The notes below the pieces were generated by a model. That model searched no databases and was not told the DNA's origin. It worked only from the letters and a program-made list of their open reading frames with translations. A program made the position numbers and the translations under genes. DNA of 64,000 nucleotides. Source: Zygaena filipendulae (Eukaryota; Arthropoda; Insecta; Lepidoptera; Zygaenidae). Of the stretch, positions 11,771-22,243 are shown piece by piece; position 1 is the first letter of the stretch; the number at the start of each line of letters is the position of its first letter. The DNA lies in contig OU015653.1 in assembly GCA_907165275.2 (NCBI GenBank), positions 8,028,001-8,092,000 on the forward strand, given 5' to 3'.

Positions 11771-12138
11771 ATAGGCTATTTGACTATTTTTTTTTTTATT
11801 CTGTCTTGTAGATTAATAAAAAATATTGGACACGTATTTTTTCTTTTTTTACGTAATCAAAAAATAACGGCGATACATTGAGTTGAAATTGCGCGTGACG
11901 AGTGCAGTTTGTAGCGGTAGGTGACGTCACGAGCCCCCACCCTAAAGTTGAATGAATCTCTGTTTATTTTTATTTATTTGAAAAATAAAAAAAAATACGT
12001 GTCTAATGATTTTTAATTTTCTAACTGACGAACTACATAGTTAATTAGAATTTTGATTTTCAAAAGTCGTTAACATCCCTATTTTTTATTATTCTACAAG
12101 ACGGACTACAAACTAACATTTGGTTGACAAGCCCATTC
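11771..12138. mobile_element. GACGTCAC-centred MITE-like repeat, copy 3
   Basis: One of the longest copies. It runs from TAATAGGCTATTTGACTA to ACAAGCCCATT. It contains both CGTGTCCAATATT blocks in opposite orientation and GTGACGTCACGAGCCCCCAC in the middle. It is an inverted relative of the copy at 14891. Confidence 0.55.
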
Positions 12139-12204
12139 TATGATCTGGCAAGTGGCAACGACTGTAATTTTAACTTAACTACTTAACTAACTTAACTGTT
12201 ATAT

Positions 12205-12325
12205 AATTTTATAAAAAATACAGTGCATAATATTTAACATTATAATTATTTAATTCTAAATTACTACGTACTAAAGGCTCCAAAGGGCGCGTACCCAGGG
12301 CCGTAAAATTATTAAAAAAAATATA
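12205..12325 (+). mobile_element. 3' end of an RNase H LINE, 5'-truncated
   Basis: ACAGTGCATAATATTTAACA through GGCTCCAAAGGGCGCGTACC to GGCCGTAAAATTATTAAAAAAAA matches, in inverse orientation, the 3' UTR of the large LINE at 49090-49190. The A-rich end at 12310-12320 gives the orientation. No coding sequence remains. Confidence 0.6.
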
Positions 12326-13166
12326 CCTACATAATATAGAGTAGGTATAGGTACCTACCTATCTAGATTACAACAGATGTAAATTATTCGTTAATTTTGT
12401 AAATTTGTAAGTTAATGATAGAGCTTAGTGTTGCTATCATTCACTAAAATGAGCAAACGTGAAGCATTTTGAACAAGTGTGCCCATACCTGTAGGTAATA
12501 TAGGATCGCATCGCATCCATAAGGGAGCGAATAGCGATGCACGGCTTTGATCGTGTTCACTCTGCCATATGATCAAACAACCCTCCACTAGTCACATTAG
12601 GAAGTGTGGGTCCCTCACGAGGAAAGTTGTTTATTTAGAGAGCTGACTAGTGACTATCTAGTATCTACTACTTTTGGTGACCGCTAAGTTAGTAATTTGA
12701 TAAAAACGAATATCATCGTATCCAAACAAGGCTCCCACGTCGTCTTACTTTTTGGCTTCGAAACTTTTAATACTTGCCTACCTATACCTACCTACCTATA
12801 TTTGCAACCTTTGTTCATACCTATTATGTAGCCGTAGGTATCTAACGTGAGCACCTTAACGCTACCTCTCCTCTGCAAACTACCAGATCAGCGGGATCGA
12901 CCGCCGAGACAGTTGCTCGCCAAAAGCACACAAAGTATGCTGAGCTTAAGAGGACGCACACTTACCTACCTACGAGTACCTATATTCCATTTACGGTTGA
13001 GACGGCGGGTCCGTGGGGAACCGAAGCCAAGGGGTTTATGAAAGAGATTGGCCGGCGCCTAAGAGCCAAAGGCTATGACCCTCGTTCCAGCTCGTTCCTG
13101 GGGCAAAGGTTATATTACTTATCCGTAGCAGTTCAACGCGAGAACGCAGCGAGCGTCATGTGGGGT
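12326..13166. other. Intergenic, nothing recognised
   Basis: Contains GTAGGTA tracts and a moderately GC-rich stretch at 12840-13110 with a 64-codon frame that has no recognisable domain. I call no gene. Confidence 0.35.
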
Positions 13167-13295
13167 GCTAAGATGCGCAACACGATAAAATTTTATCGAG
13201 CCATTTTATAGATTCTCGTCGACAAAGCCATACAATATGTCGACGAGAATCGATAAAATGGCTCGATAAAATTTTATCGTGTTGCGCATCTTAGC
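13167..13295. repeat. Near-perfect 58-bp-arm hairpin
   Basis: 13167-13224 and 13238-13295 are inverse complements with one mismatch, separated by a 13-nt loop. Each arm also contains the self-complementary 16-mer CGATAAAATTTTATCG. There is no coding capacity and no close second copy in this window. Such a compact palindrome could be a snap-back MITE or a recent foldback rearrangement. Confidence 0.85.
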
Positions 13296-13706
13296 CCGGA
13301 TGGACACTGAGCAAATAATCACTACGTTATAAGAATAGGCACTTCCATACTAATCGCTGATCCGATCTATGAAAGCATTTTGTGCCAACCATACCAATGC
13401 AATGTATGACGCGGTCATAGAAATTTGGTTAAGTATTCCAAAGTTGGTAAAAAAGTTCGCGCATAAATCCATAGTAGGTAACTTTTGGTTCAAGGGAGTG
13501 TCGCTGGCCTGGTCATGGACTCTTTTGCGCCGGGAGCGCAGGGGCGGGCTGGTATCTACTGTTTGCCTGAAGTGACGTTTTCAGTTAATTACCGGAAAAA
13601 TGTAATTTGTTAAGTAGGTAAATTAAGTACCTAGGCAGTTTAAGCTAGTCTTATATTGTAATTTTGTAAGTAGGTATGTAGGTATATTGTAATTTTTTAT
13701 TCGATA
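13296..13706. other. Intergenic, nothing recognised
   Basis: Includes a 68-codon frame at 13369-13575 with no recognisable domain. I call no gene. Confidence 0.35.
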
Positions 13707-14130
13707 ACTAGATGCGCCCCGCGGTTTTGCCCGCGTGAAACGTATTTATATAACAACTTTTTTCCCGGCATCCGATTTAAATGAAACAAAGCTTATTTAT
13801 GTTGCTCCAGGCAAAGCTTAATTTAACTGTGAAAACCGCATGGCTATCCGTTTAGTATATTCGGAGTTTATCGCGAACAGACAGACGGACACAAAATAAT
13901 TTCAAAAACTTTTTTTTGTAGTTGGTTCCTCTTCTTTTATCACACCCTCTCAACTTTTGGTAAAAATATTCAATGTACCTATAGAATTGTGGATTCTACT
14001 CTTTTATTATATATACTAGCTGTGCCCCGCGGTTTCACCCGCGTGAGTTTCGTATATACAACGTGTTAATGAATTAACTGAAAACCTCATAAACTCCATT
14101 TAAAAAAATAATTAATAATATGATTAAAAA
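13707..14130 (-). mobile_element. Two head-to-tail Helitron-like repeats
   Basis: One copy runs 13707-14013, with the CTAG-type end at 13707 and the AGACAGACGGAC tract at about 13879. A second copy begins immediately at 14014 with ACTAGCTGTGCCCCGCGG and fades near 14130. Confidence 0.6.
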
Positions 14131-14890
14131 TATTTTATGTCGAAAAAATTTATACTTTAAAAGTTATTCAACATTAGTTTGGAGGTGACCTATCCTAAAC
14201 ATAAGTAACATACTAAATAAGAGTCATTACGTATACTAGTAGGTACCTATATTATAGTAAAATATACATAGGTACATTATATAGGTAGCTGTGTTATCTA
14301 CTTTTCGCCAGTTTGTTTATCAAAAATCCAGTCAAAAGTCTGTCAATTTTCATTTTAGGTAGGTACTAGGTACCTATACCTACAGCTAACCGAATCGAAA
14401 TCAATAAACGCGATCCTTAACTATGTTGATGCTGAACTCTAAAGGCCTGTCAATTTACCTACTGACTGTGGCTTTGCTGGCAAGCGTAATTAAAACACGT
14501 CTCGTAGATTAATTCCAGGACGAGATAAGACTGAGGCGTCACTCTTCCTTCTAATTAATTATCTCTCATTAAATTTAAGTCACTCTAGAGCACAGTTATC
14601 TACTTATAGTTCGTAGAGTGTAGAGTTAATAATAATAATATAGGTTGAATATATTAATAGATATTAGATATAGCTAGGTAGGTACTAGGTAGTCATCACC
14701 GAACCTACTTCTTCTATTTCCAACACGTTGAAAAAGCTCTAGTTTATGTAATTTAAAAATAATCCGAAAACATATATTTACCAATTTTAGTAGGTAATAA
14801 AATAGTCTATAGCCACAATATGAACTAGCAAAGCAACATGAATTGCGTACAGTAGGCATGAGTAGAGACGAATTGTGGTAACTCGTTAAA
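14131..14890. other. Intergenic, nothing recognised
   Basis: AT-rich with GTAGGTA tracts. A 94-codon minus-strand frame at 14674-14958 runs into the following repeat and has no domain. Confidence 0.35.
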
Positions 14891-15221
14891 TAGGGATGTT
14901 GACAACTATTGAAAATCAAAATTTTAATTAGTCCGTCTTTTAGAAAATTAAAAATCATTAGACACGTATTTTTTTATTTTTCAAATAAATGAAAATACAC
15001 AGAGATAAAGCGCATTAAAGTTTAGGGTGGGGGCTCGTGACGTCACTTACCACTACAAGCCGCCATACAAAATGCACTAGTTAGTGACGTCACGCGAAAT
15101 TTCAACTCGATGTATCACAGTTATTTTTTGATTACGTAAAAAAAGAAAAAATACGTGTCCAATATTTTTTATTAATCTATAAGACGGAGTAAAAAAAAAA
15201 TATTAGTCAAATAGCCTATTA
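14891..15221. mobile_element. GACGTCAC-centred MITE-like repeat, copy 4
   Basis: Runs from TAGGGATGTTGACAAC to GTCAAATAGCCTATTA. The core has GTGACGTCAC twice (about 15037 and 15083) flanking a GCCGCCATACAAA segment. It is closely similar to copies 3 and 5. Confidence 0.6.
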
Positions 15222-15309
15222 TAGGTACCTACTACCTATATCTACCGCTGTCAAGGTAACTGAGAGAACATACCTTCACGTTAGGTACCTGTATTTTAAA
15301 TACAGTAGG

Positions 15310-15670
15310 TAAAATGAGGGTAAACTAAATAATAGGCCCAAATTAGAACACCAGTTCACAAAACAAAATTTTAACAAAAAAATTAAAACTGACTTTCAAA
15401 AACACGAAACTAAAAAGCTAAAAATAAGAAAATACCAATTTAATCCAAAAAACAAAAATACACGTCATTTCATTATTAGTTTGTGACCGTTGTTCCACTT
15501 CTTCAAATTTTGCTCTCCGAAAGCAAATTAACGTTTTACCTACTATAAAAAATACCCATATCGCTATAGGTGTGCCTATAATTTTTGAAGAGATCCCTCG
15601 ATTTCTCCAAGATCCCATCATCAGATCCCGACTTGGTAGCAATGGGACCAACTTGGGAGTATACTTACCC
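15310..15670 (-). mobile_element. Family-A interspersed repeat, distal part
   Basis: On the minus strand this contains CCAAGTCGGGATCTGATGAT, a GGAAAGCAAAATTTGAAGAA-like segment and an A/T-rich tail. It continues at 21498-21622 on the other side of LTR-1. The same sequence is tandemly repeated at 27130-27640. It is a dispersed lepidopteran repeat whose left end resembles TTAACCGACTTCC. I cannot assign its class. Confidence 0.55.
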
Positions 15671-15830
15671 TGTAGTGTATGAACAGTTGCACACACACAG
15701 TGAATTAAGGTTTGCTGACATAGAATTAATTAGCCTATAAATTGTTGTACATTTTAAATAAACGTGGACTTTTATTATTATCACCGGCCGAGATGGTTTT
15801 ATTTGTCTCCTCGTCGCACCAGCCATTACA
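15671..15830 (+). repeat. 5' LTR of LTR-1
   Basis: A 160-bp direct repeat identical by eye to 21338-21497. It starts TGT and ends ACA, and contains AAATAAA at about 15756 as a likely polyadenylation signal. Confidence 0.92.
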
Positions 15831-15843
15831 TGGCGACCCTGCC
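15831..15843 (+). promoter_or_regulatory. Primer binding site of LTR-1
   Basis: TGGCGACCCTGCC directly abuts the 5' LTR end. Its initial TGG matches a tRNA CCA 3' end. I do not assign the tRNA species. Confidence 0.7.
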
Positions 15844-16380
15844 GAAAACCCAACACTTTAAAGAAAACTACTTAAGAAAAACGAAAAAGTTATGAAGAAC
15901 AACAATAAAAAATACTGCAAAAAAAAAAATAATAATGAAGAACATAATTTATAACTTTTGAAGACAAGAAATGGCCATAACATCAGAAGACAAGAAGATA
16001 ATATAATTCATTCAAATAAATGCCAAAATAAATCACGTCACGTCAACGCGTCAAGAATTGAAGGAGCGGTGTCCAGGGTAATCCCGGCCCACGGAGTCCA
16101 GGGTATAGCCCGGCCCACAGTCAGCGGACAGCCCACAGTCAGCTGCTACAGCATCTACAGCTGCCACGTGCGAGGTTCCTGCCCAGCAACAGCGAGACCA
16201 CGGCGTCCGGCGAGCGTACATAATGGCGTTGCGAAATTTTCTACCGTAATGTAAGTCGTAATTTAATACTAGTTTAAATTTGTTGTTTATTGTACTACAG
16301 TGTGTTTTGTGTTAGGTATTAGGTATTGTTTTATTTGGCTAGCAAAGATGTTGGATAACTTCTTGTAATAATAAATCGAT

Positions 16381-17514
16381 ATGATAGATGAATTAAATAA
16401 GATATATTTAGAGTTACAGCAATTAAAAACTTATCTAAGTAAAATAGGTCCATCTCGTAGAAACACAGAGATCGGTCACAAAAAACTTGAAGAAGCTCGA
16501 ATTGTGTATAGCCAATTAGATGTGTTATTACTAGGTATCCAATCTAAGATAACGAGATCAGAATTAAATGTTAGTGATACCTTATTAATTAATCGACTAG
16601 TGGACGACATTCATAGTTTATATAGAAAAATTAATTCCTTAGTACATTGCAGTGAGTCGATAGAAAGTAAAATGGCTACCGATAATTTTGATTTAAAAAC
16701 GGCTCTTGCCTTATTGCCCATTATGACAGGAGTAGAGAATATTACGAAACAATTAATCGATGGGATCAAGTTATACGATTCTATGATTAATATTGCATCT
16801 AAGCCTCTATTAATTGAATTTGTTCTAAAAACGCGACTTTCAGCCAGTGCGAAACTTCGTTTAAAGTCCAAGTATAGTTCAGTTGATTGCCTGATCGGGG
16901 ATATGAAAAAATATCTTGTCCCGAGAAAATCAGATGTCGCAATCCAGGCACAGTTGCAACGAGCAACTCAGGGGCACAAAAGTGTGCAATCATTTGGATC
17001 AGAATTAGAGGAACTTTTTGTTAATCTAACTATAGCCCAAAGTAACGATGATGAAAATAAGTACGAAATATTGCGTCCAATTAATGAGAGGATAGCAATA
17101 AAACGGTTTGCTGATGGATTGTCCGATCAGAGATTAAGCACAATAATCGCTTCCAGACAATTCTCATCCTTACCAGAAGCTATTTCAACAGCTTTGGATG
17201 AGCAGTCTATGTCTGCAACCCATCAGGTTATGAAAGTAACATACAGACAAAATCAAAATAATTCATATAGATATAATTCGCAATTTCGTAAGAGTAATTT
17301 TAATAAACGATTTCAACATAGTAACTACTTAAACAATAACAACCGTAGTAATTGGAAGCCTAGGTATGCTAACCCAGCACCGACGAATCGAGGTCACATG
17401 CGCTCACGTGCAGTGGAGTCGCGTGCCCACTTTCCGCGAGTTCATCACATTCAGCGCGATAATACCTTAGCTCAAGCGAAGTCGTCAGAATTTTTTCGTC
17501 GCCAAAGTAATTGA
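16381..17514 (+). CDS. gag: LTR-1 Gag
   Basis: 377 codons. The N-terminal half is helical and charged (ELNKIYLELQQLKTYLSK). A capsid-like central part follows, with LIDGIKLYDSMI and a SFGSELEELFVNL segment (residues about 190-230). The tail is rich in Asn, Arg and Tyr (NNNNRSNWKPRY) and lacks a CCHC zinc knuckle, so nucleic-acid binding probably relies on basic residues. Gag would assemble the cytoplasmic particle in which the RNA is copied. The start is the first ATG of the long frame, 550 nt after the LTR. Its 3' end overlaps the pol frame by 44 nt. Confidence 0.85.
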   Translation: MIDELNKIYLELQQLKTYLSKIGPSRRNTEIGHKKLEEARIVYSQLDVLLLGIQSKITRSELNVSDTLLINRLVDDIHSLYRKINSLVHCSESIESKMATDNFDLKTALALLPIMTGVENITKQLIDGIKLYDSMINIASKPLLIEFVLKTRLSASAKLRLKSKYSSVDCLIGDMKKYLVPRKSDVAIQAQLQRATQGHKSVQSFGSELEELFVNLTIAQSNDDENKYEILRPINERIAIKRFADGLSDQRLSTIIASRQFSSLPEAISTALDEQSMSATHQVMKVTYRQNQNNSYRYNSQFRKSNFNKRFQHSNYLNNNNRSNWKPRYANPAPTNRGHMRSRAVESRAHFPRVHHIQRDNTLAQAKSSEFFRRQSN

Positions 17515-20500
17515 TAATTTTGTTTATAATTTTAATAACAGCAGTATAATTACATGTAGTTTAGGAATAAACTATAATATTAAATTATTAGTAGACAGCG
17601 GAGCAAACTTATGTGTTGTCAAACACGAGTGGATAGAAAGTAATAAGAATTATTTTAATAATATTAAAATTTATAAGGAATTAATATCGATAAAAGGTGT
17701 GTGTGGACAATTAGAATCCGAAGGGTACACATACTTTGATTTAGAGATAGGTGGAATAGTTTTTAGGCAAAAATTTTATATATTTAAAAACTTATCTTGT
17801 ATGGCTGACGGGATATTAGGCCAAAATTTTCTAAGTAAATATAAAGCTATTATTGATTATAAAATGAACACTATAGTTTTGAGAAACAATGATCTATCGG
17901 TGACGATTAATATTAACGATATGAATAGGTATAGACACATTATACCACCGCGTTGCGAAGTTATTAAACGTATACCTACAAAACATTACGATGATTGCGT
18001 AGTTTTAGCAAAAGAGATTTGTAAAGGTGTTTTCATAGCGGGAATTATCGCAAAACCAGAAAAGGGGTTAATTCCAGTACGAATATTGAACACTACTGAT
18101 GAAGAATTTAAGTTAGATTTTTCAGACTTAGAAACATATAGTTTAAATAGTTTTGAATCATGCGATTTTAGCGAACAAAAAATAAATGCTGATCGCGTTA
18201 AGTTATTATTTGACTTACTTGAATTAGATTATTTAAACAGGGAAGAAAGGTTATGCATTGAAAAAATATGTGCAAAATACGCAGATGTTTTTCAACTTCC
18301 CGGCGATAAGTTATCTGTCACTAATTTATTACAACATTCTATTAAATTGAAGGACAATGCTACTCCAGTGTATATTAAGCCTTATAGAACTCCACATGCT
18401 TTAAAAAATGAAGTTCAACGACAGATTCAGGAAATGTTAGATAATGACATCATAGAAGAGACCACTTCCGAATGGTCTAGTCCTGTTCTTCTCGTACCAA
18501 AGAAAACAAATAAATCTAGCGAGAAAAAATGGAGATTAGTTATAGATTACAGACAGCTAAATAATAAAATACAGGATGATAAGTTTCCTCTACCGAATAT
18601 TTCAGAAATATTAGACTCATTGTCAGGTAGTGTATATTTTTCAAAATTAGACTTATCACAGAGCTACTATCAGTTGTCTTTAGAACCAGAATCCCGAAAA
18701 TACACGGCATTTAACGTAGATAAAAGTTATCAAATTTCTATAGATGAAAAATCTCGTAAATTAACTGCTTTTACAACGGATAAAATGTATCAAATGAAAA
18801 GATGCCCTATGGGATTAAAAACAAGTCCCAGTGTGTTTTCAAGGTTAATGACAATCGCTATGTCTGGATTAAATTACAAACAATGTTTTATTTACTTAGA
18901 TGATTGTATTGTAATAGGAAATTCACTAATTTCTCATAATAGAAATCTTATTAAAGTTTTAGAAAGATTAAGAAAAGTAAATCTTAAATTAAATCCGATG
19001 AAATGCGAATTTTTAAGAACTGAAATAATGTATTTAGGTCATAAAATTACTTCCAACGGTATATTGCCCGACCCAGCGAAAATAGAAACTTTAAATAATT
19101 ACCCCAGGCCAACGAACACTGATGAAGTCAAACGATTCGTTGCCTTTGCAAACTATTATAGAAGGTTTATAAAAAACTTTGCTAATATTGCCTACCCCTT
19201 AAACCAACTGTGTAAGAAAAATGTAACTTTTGTTTGGTCGCAACAGTGTGAATTAGCATTTCAGGATCTAAAAAACGCTTTGGTGAGCCCACCTGTTTTA
19301 CAGTATCCAGATTTTTCAGAAAATAATATATTCAGGTTACAGACTGACGCATCAAAAGTAGGCTTAGGCGCCATACTATCTAATAACAATGGACAAGTTG
19401 TAGCGTACGCCAGCCGCAACTTGAAACCAGCAGAAACAAGATATCCTATTATTGACTTGGAATTATTAGCGATAGTATGGGCGACAAGACATTTTAGACC
19501 TTATTTGTATGGTCGTAAATTTAAAATTGTTACTGACCATAAGCCACTTATTTATCTTTTTAACATGACAGATCCTTCGAGTAGATTGACAAAATTTAGA
19601 CTATATTTAGAAGAATTCGATTTTGAAATAGAGTATGTCCCGGGTCGAAATAATGCTGCTGCAGACGCATTAAGTCGAATCCCGATAACTTGTTCAAAGT
19701 TGAAAGAAATGAGAGAAAATGTAGTATCGGTCATTACACGAGCTCAGAAAAAGAGATTAGAAGCTGACGCTCTCAACTCGACATCGTCCTCAGAGAATCC
19801 TGCATCTTCTAGGCCTGATCAACCTAAAGTTGTAGAAATTCTCAAAAAACCAGCAGATACAATTGAATTAGTTATTTGTAAAAGGCAACCACATTTAAAA
19901 AATGTAGTAATAAACGCTAGCGATACAGGTAACTGTATATTTATGCCTTCGAGATCTACTATTTATCTGATATCTCGATCGTTATCGACTGTACCAGTGT
20001 TAGCGAGAGAATTAGAAGCTATGTGTAGAAAAAATAATATTAACGAATTGATAATTTCTCGAAATAAAGAAAATATTTATTGCATAAAGAATTTGGTGAA
20101 GGAAATGAAAAACATACCAAATTCACCGAGATTACTTGTTATTAATAATATGATTCGAATCGACGATAAAGACGAGAAAACTGTTATTTTAAATGATTTC
20201 CATCTATTACCGACCAGCGGTCATGCGGGAGTTAATAGGATGTTGAATAATATAAAAAAGTATTACTTCTGGCCAGGAATAAGTAATGACGTCATTGAAT
20301 ATGTAAATAAATGCAAACAATGTCAAATACAGAAATTTCCAAATAGGAACATAAAGCAGCCAATGGTTATAACAACCACTGCAAATACAGCTTTTGATAG
20401 ACTTAGTTTAGATTTAATGGGACCCTTAGAACAAGATGACTATAATTTTAAGTATATTTTAACGCTTCAGTGCGATTTAACTAAATACGTTGAAGCTTAT

Positions 20501-21202
20501 CCTTTAAGAACTAAGGAAACGGAAATAGTTGCTAGAGAGTTAGTTAGAAATTTTATTTTAAGGTATGGGATTCCAAGAGAAATAATAACCGATAATGGAA
20601 CAGAATTTATGTCCTCTACCATGTCTGAAGTTTGCAAATTATTGAATATAACGAAATTAAACTCTACAGCGTATCATCATGAAACATTAGGATCTTTGGA
20701 AAATACACACAAAAGTTTAGGTGCATATTTAAGAATTCAGTGTTCAAATAACAAAAACGATTGGAGTAATTGGTTACCCTACTGGTGCTTTTCTTATAAT
20801 ACATCAGTTCATTCAAGTACGAAATATACACCATTTGAACTTGTATTTGGAAAACTTTGTAATTTGCCAAGTAATCTTAAGTCTCAAGTAGATCCTATGT
20901 ATAATTTTGACGATTATCCATTTGAATTAAAATATAGGTTACAGAAAGCCCAAACGGATGCTCATAAAAACCTTTTAGAAAATAAGCAATTAAGGAAATA
21001 TATGTATGATAAGAATATTAACCCTGTCACATACAAAAAAGGTGACTTATTGTTATTGAAAAACCAAACTGGTGACAAATTGGATAAAATTTTTAATGGA
21101 CCATTTAAGGTAATTGAAGATTTGTGTTGTAACGTGAAAATATTAAAAAATAACAAAGAATACATTGTTCATAAAAATAATACCAAATTATTTCATGTTT
21201 AA
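17471..21202 (+). CDS. pol: LTR-1 Pol: protease, RT, RNase H, integrase
   Basis: The frame opens at 17471, just after a stop, and overlaps gag by 44 nt in the +1 frame. No ATG precedes the protease, so it is probably made by frameshifting. Order: aspartic protease (LLVDSGANLCVV at about 17585), RT with VIDYRQLNNK and the catalytic YLDD (about 18895), RNase H (QTDASKVGLGAIL), zinc-binding H2C2 (about 20220-20330), and integrase with the D, D and E of LDLMGPL, ITDNGTEF and GSLENTHK. All domains are open. The oddity is a 20-residue tandem duplication within RT (18668-18787). It encodes the enzymes for reverse transcription and integration. Confidence 0.9.
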   Translation, partial: LKRSRQNFFVAKVIDNFVYNFNNSSIITCSLGINYNIKLLVDSGANLCVVKHEWIESNKNYFNNIKIYKELISIKGVCGQLESEGYTYFDLEIGGIVFRQKFYIFKNLSCMADGILGQNFLSKYKAIIDYKMNTIVLRNNDLSVTININDMNRYRHIIPPRCEVIKRIPTKHYDDCVVLAKEICKGVFIAGIIAKPEKGLIPVRILNTTDEEFKLDFSDLETYSLNSFESCDFSEQKINADRVKLLFDLLELDYLNREERLCIEKICAKYADVFQLPGDKLSVTNLLQHSIKLKDNATPVYIKPYRTPHALKNEVQRQIQEMLDNDIIEETTSEWSSPVLLVPKKTNKSSEKKWRLVIDYRQLNNKIQDDKFPLPNISEILDSLSGSVYFSKLDLSQSYYQLSLEPESRKYTAFNVDKSYQISIDEKSRKLTAFTTDKMYQMKRCPMGLKTSPSVFSRLMTIAMSGLNYKQCFIYLDDCIVIGNSLISHNRNLIKVLERLRKVNLKLNPMKCEFLRTEIMYLGHKITSNGILPDPAKIETLNNYPRPTNTDEVKRFVAFANYYRRFIKNFANIAYPLNQLCKKNVTFVWSQQCELAFQDLKNALVSPPVLQYPDFSENNIFRLQTDASKVGLGAILSNNNGQVVAYASRNLKPAETRYPIIDLELLAIVWATRHFRPYLYGRKFKIVTDHKPLIYLFNMTDPSSRLTKFRLYLEEFDFEIEYVPGRNNAAADALSRIPITCSKLKEMRENVVSVITRAQKKRLEADALNSTSSSENPASSRPDQPKVVEILKKPADTIELVICKRQPHLKNVVINASDTGNCIFMPSRSTIYLISRSLSTVPVLARELEAMCRKNNINELIISRNKENIYCIKNLVKEMKNIPNSPRLLVINNMIRIDDKDEKTVILNDFHLLPTSGHAGVNRMLNNIKKYYFWPGISNDVIEYVNKCKQCQIQKFPNRNIKQPMVITTTANTAFDRLSLDLMGPLEQDDYNFKYILTLQCDLTKYVEAYPLRTKETEIVARELVRNFILRYGIPREIITDNGTEFMSSTMSEVCKLLNITKLNSTAYHHETLGSLENTHKSLGAYLRIQCSNNKNDWSNWLPYWCFSYNTSVHSSTKYTPFELVFGKLCNLPSNLKSQVDPMYNFDDYPFELKYRLQKAQTDAHKNLLENKQLRKYMYDKNINPVTYKKGDLLLLKNQTGDKLDKIFNGPFKVIEDLCCNVKILKNNKEYIVHKNNTKLFHV
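18668..18787 (+). repeat. 60-nt in-frame tandem duplication within RT
   Basis: 18668-18727 and 18728-18787 encode YQLSLEPESRKYTAFNVDKS and YQISIDEKSRKLTAFTTDKM, followed by YQMKRCPMGLK. Ty3/gypsy RTs normally have one such unit between the LDLxxxYxQ segment and the PMGL motif. The two units differ at many nucleotides, so the duplication is not fresh. Confidence 0.85.
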
Positions 21203-21327
21203 TATTAATATATAATTATAAGTAATTTACATTAAATAATTAAGATATAAAGAAAATGTATTAGTTTAAACGTCAACATTCCTTAATGCAATTCCTTTTA
21301 AAGGGGAGGGGTGTAACGGCAACTTTT

Positions 21328-21337
21328 TGAGGGGAGG
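21328..21337 (+). promoter_or_regulatory. Polypurine tract of LTR-1
   Basis: TGAGGGGAGG ends one base before the 3' LTR. A second purine run (AAAGGGGAGGGG) lies about 25 bp upstream at 21300-21311. These are the expected plus-strand primer signals. Confidence 0.75.
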
Positions 21338-21497
21338 TGTAGTGTATGAACAGTTGCACACACACAGTGAATTAAGGTTTGCTGACATAGAATTAATTAG
21401 CCTATAAATTGTTGTACATTTTAAATAAACGTGGACTTTTATTATTATCACCGGCCGAGATGGTTTTATTTGTCTCCTCGTCGCACCAGCCATTACA
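21338..21497 (+). repeat. 3' LTR of LTR-1
   Basis: Identical by eye to 15671-15830. It is followed by the target duplication ACCC. Confidence 0.92.
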
Positions 21498-21622
21498 ACC
21501 CTTTCAAACAAAAAACAATTTTCCAAATCGGTCCACCATCATCGAGTATCTAATCGGTAAACATACATAAAAAACACATACCTACAGCCGAATGCAGAAC
21601 CTTTTCGGAAGTCGGTTAAAAA
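21498..21622 (-). mobile_element. Family-A interspersed repeat, proximal part
   Basis: On the minus strand it begins TTTTTAACCGACTTCCGAAA and continues through TGTATGTTTACCGATTAG to TTTGTTTGAAAGGGT, where LTR-1 is inserted. The remainder of the copy is at 15310-15670. Confidence 0.55.
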
Positions 21623-22243
21623 CGATGCCACACCACAGGCCAGCGCATGAATCCATCCAAACATCTACGCATTGACTAAAATGTCGCAGGTACTTCGACT
21701 CGGTACCCCGTCGTACCCACACATAGGTGGTACACAAGTCTAATTTAAATCGTTTTCTGAATCCAATACCGATGATGGTTAGTAGGCAAACGTCTTGATC
21801 TCTAGCGGAATGATTATTGCCCGCAATATAGTAACGTTTTGATTGAGGTAGTTAAATGTAGATAATGACACTTCACCTCACTCCAAGTGTCGAATTTGCG
21901 TGTAATTTCGCCTGCCGCGTCTACCTCTATAGTCTAAGATGAATATTCATGCCGCGATCGGCGTGCGCCTTCCCTTTATTCAATGTAAACACGTGTACGT
22001 GTTCCTCCAAGCCTGCCTTGAATTATTACCTACGATACAAATTTATTTACCAAGTAAATCCTATCAGACCGTCAGTATTGACGTGTACAAAAAAAAAATA
22101 TTATGTGGAAATCGCGTCTTAAAAACTGTAATAATAAATAAATATCTAAATAAAGTTGGTGGAATCGTTCGCGAGAACTTTATTTACGTAAATAGAGCCG
22201 CATAATTTTTATAAAACCATAATAAATTATAGCTGCACTAATT
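21623..22243. other. Intergenic, nothing recognised
   Basis: Includes an 88-codon plus-strand frame at 21939-22205 without a domain. I call no gene. Confidence 0.35.

Larger units (their letters stand above)
15671..21497 (+). mobile_element. LTR-1, complete Ty3/gypsy retrotransposon
   Basis: A 5827-bp element flanked by identical 160-bp LTRs (TGTAGTG...TTACA) and the 4-bp target duplication ACCC (15667-15670 and 21498-21501). It has a primer binding site right after the 5' LTR, gag, a pol in another frame and a polypurine tract before the 3' LTR. Identical LTRs mean a recent insertion. The integrase and RT resemble the mdg3/Blastopia-type branch (YQMKRCPMGLKTSPS, GSLENTHKSLGAYLR). It is nested inside a family-A repeat. 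There is no env. Confidence 0.92.
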
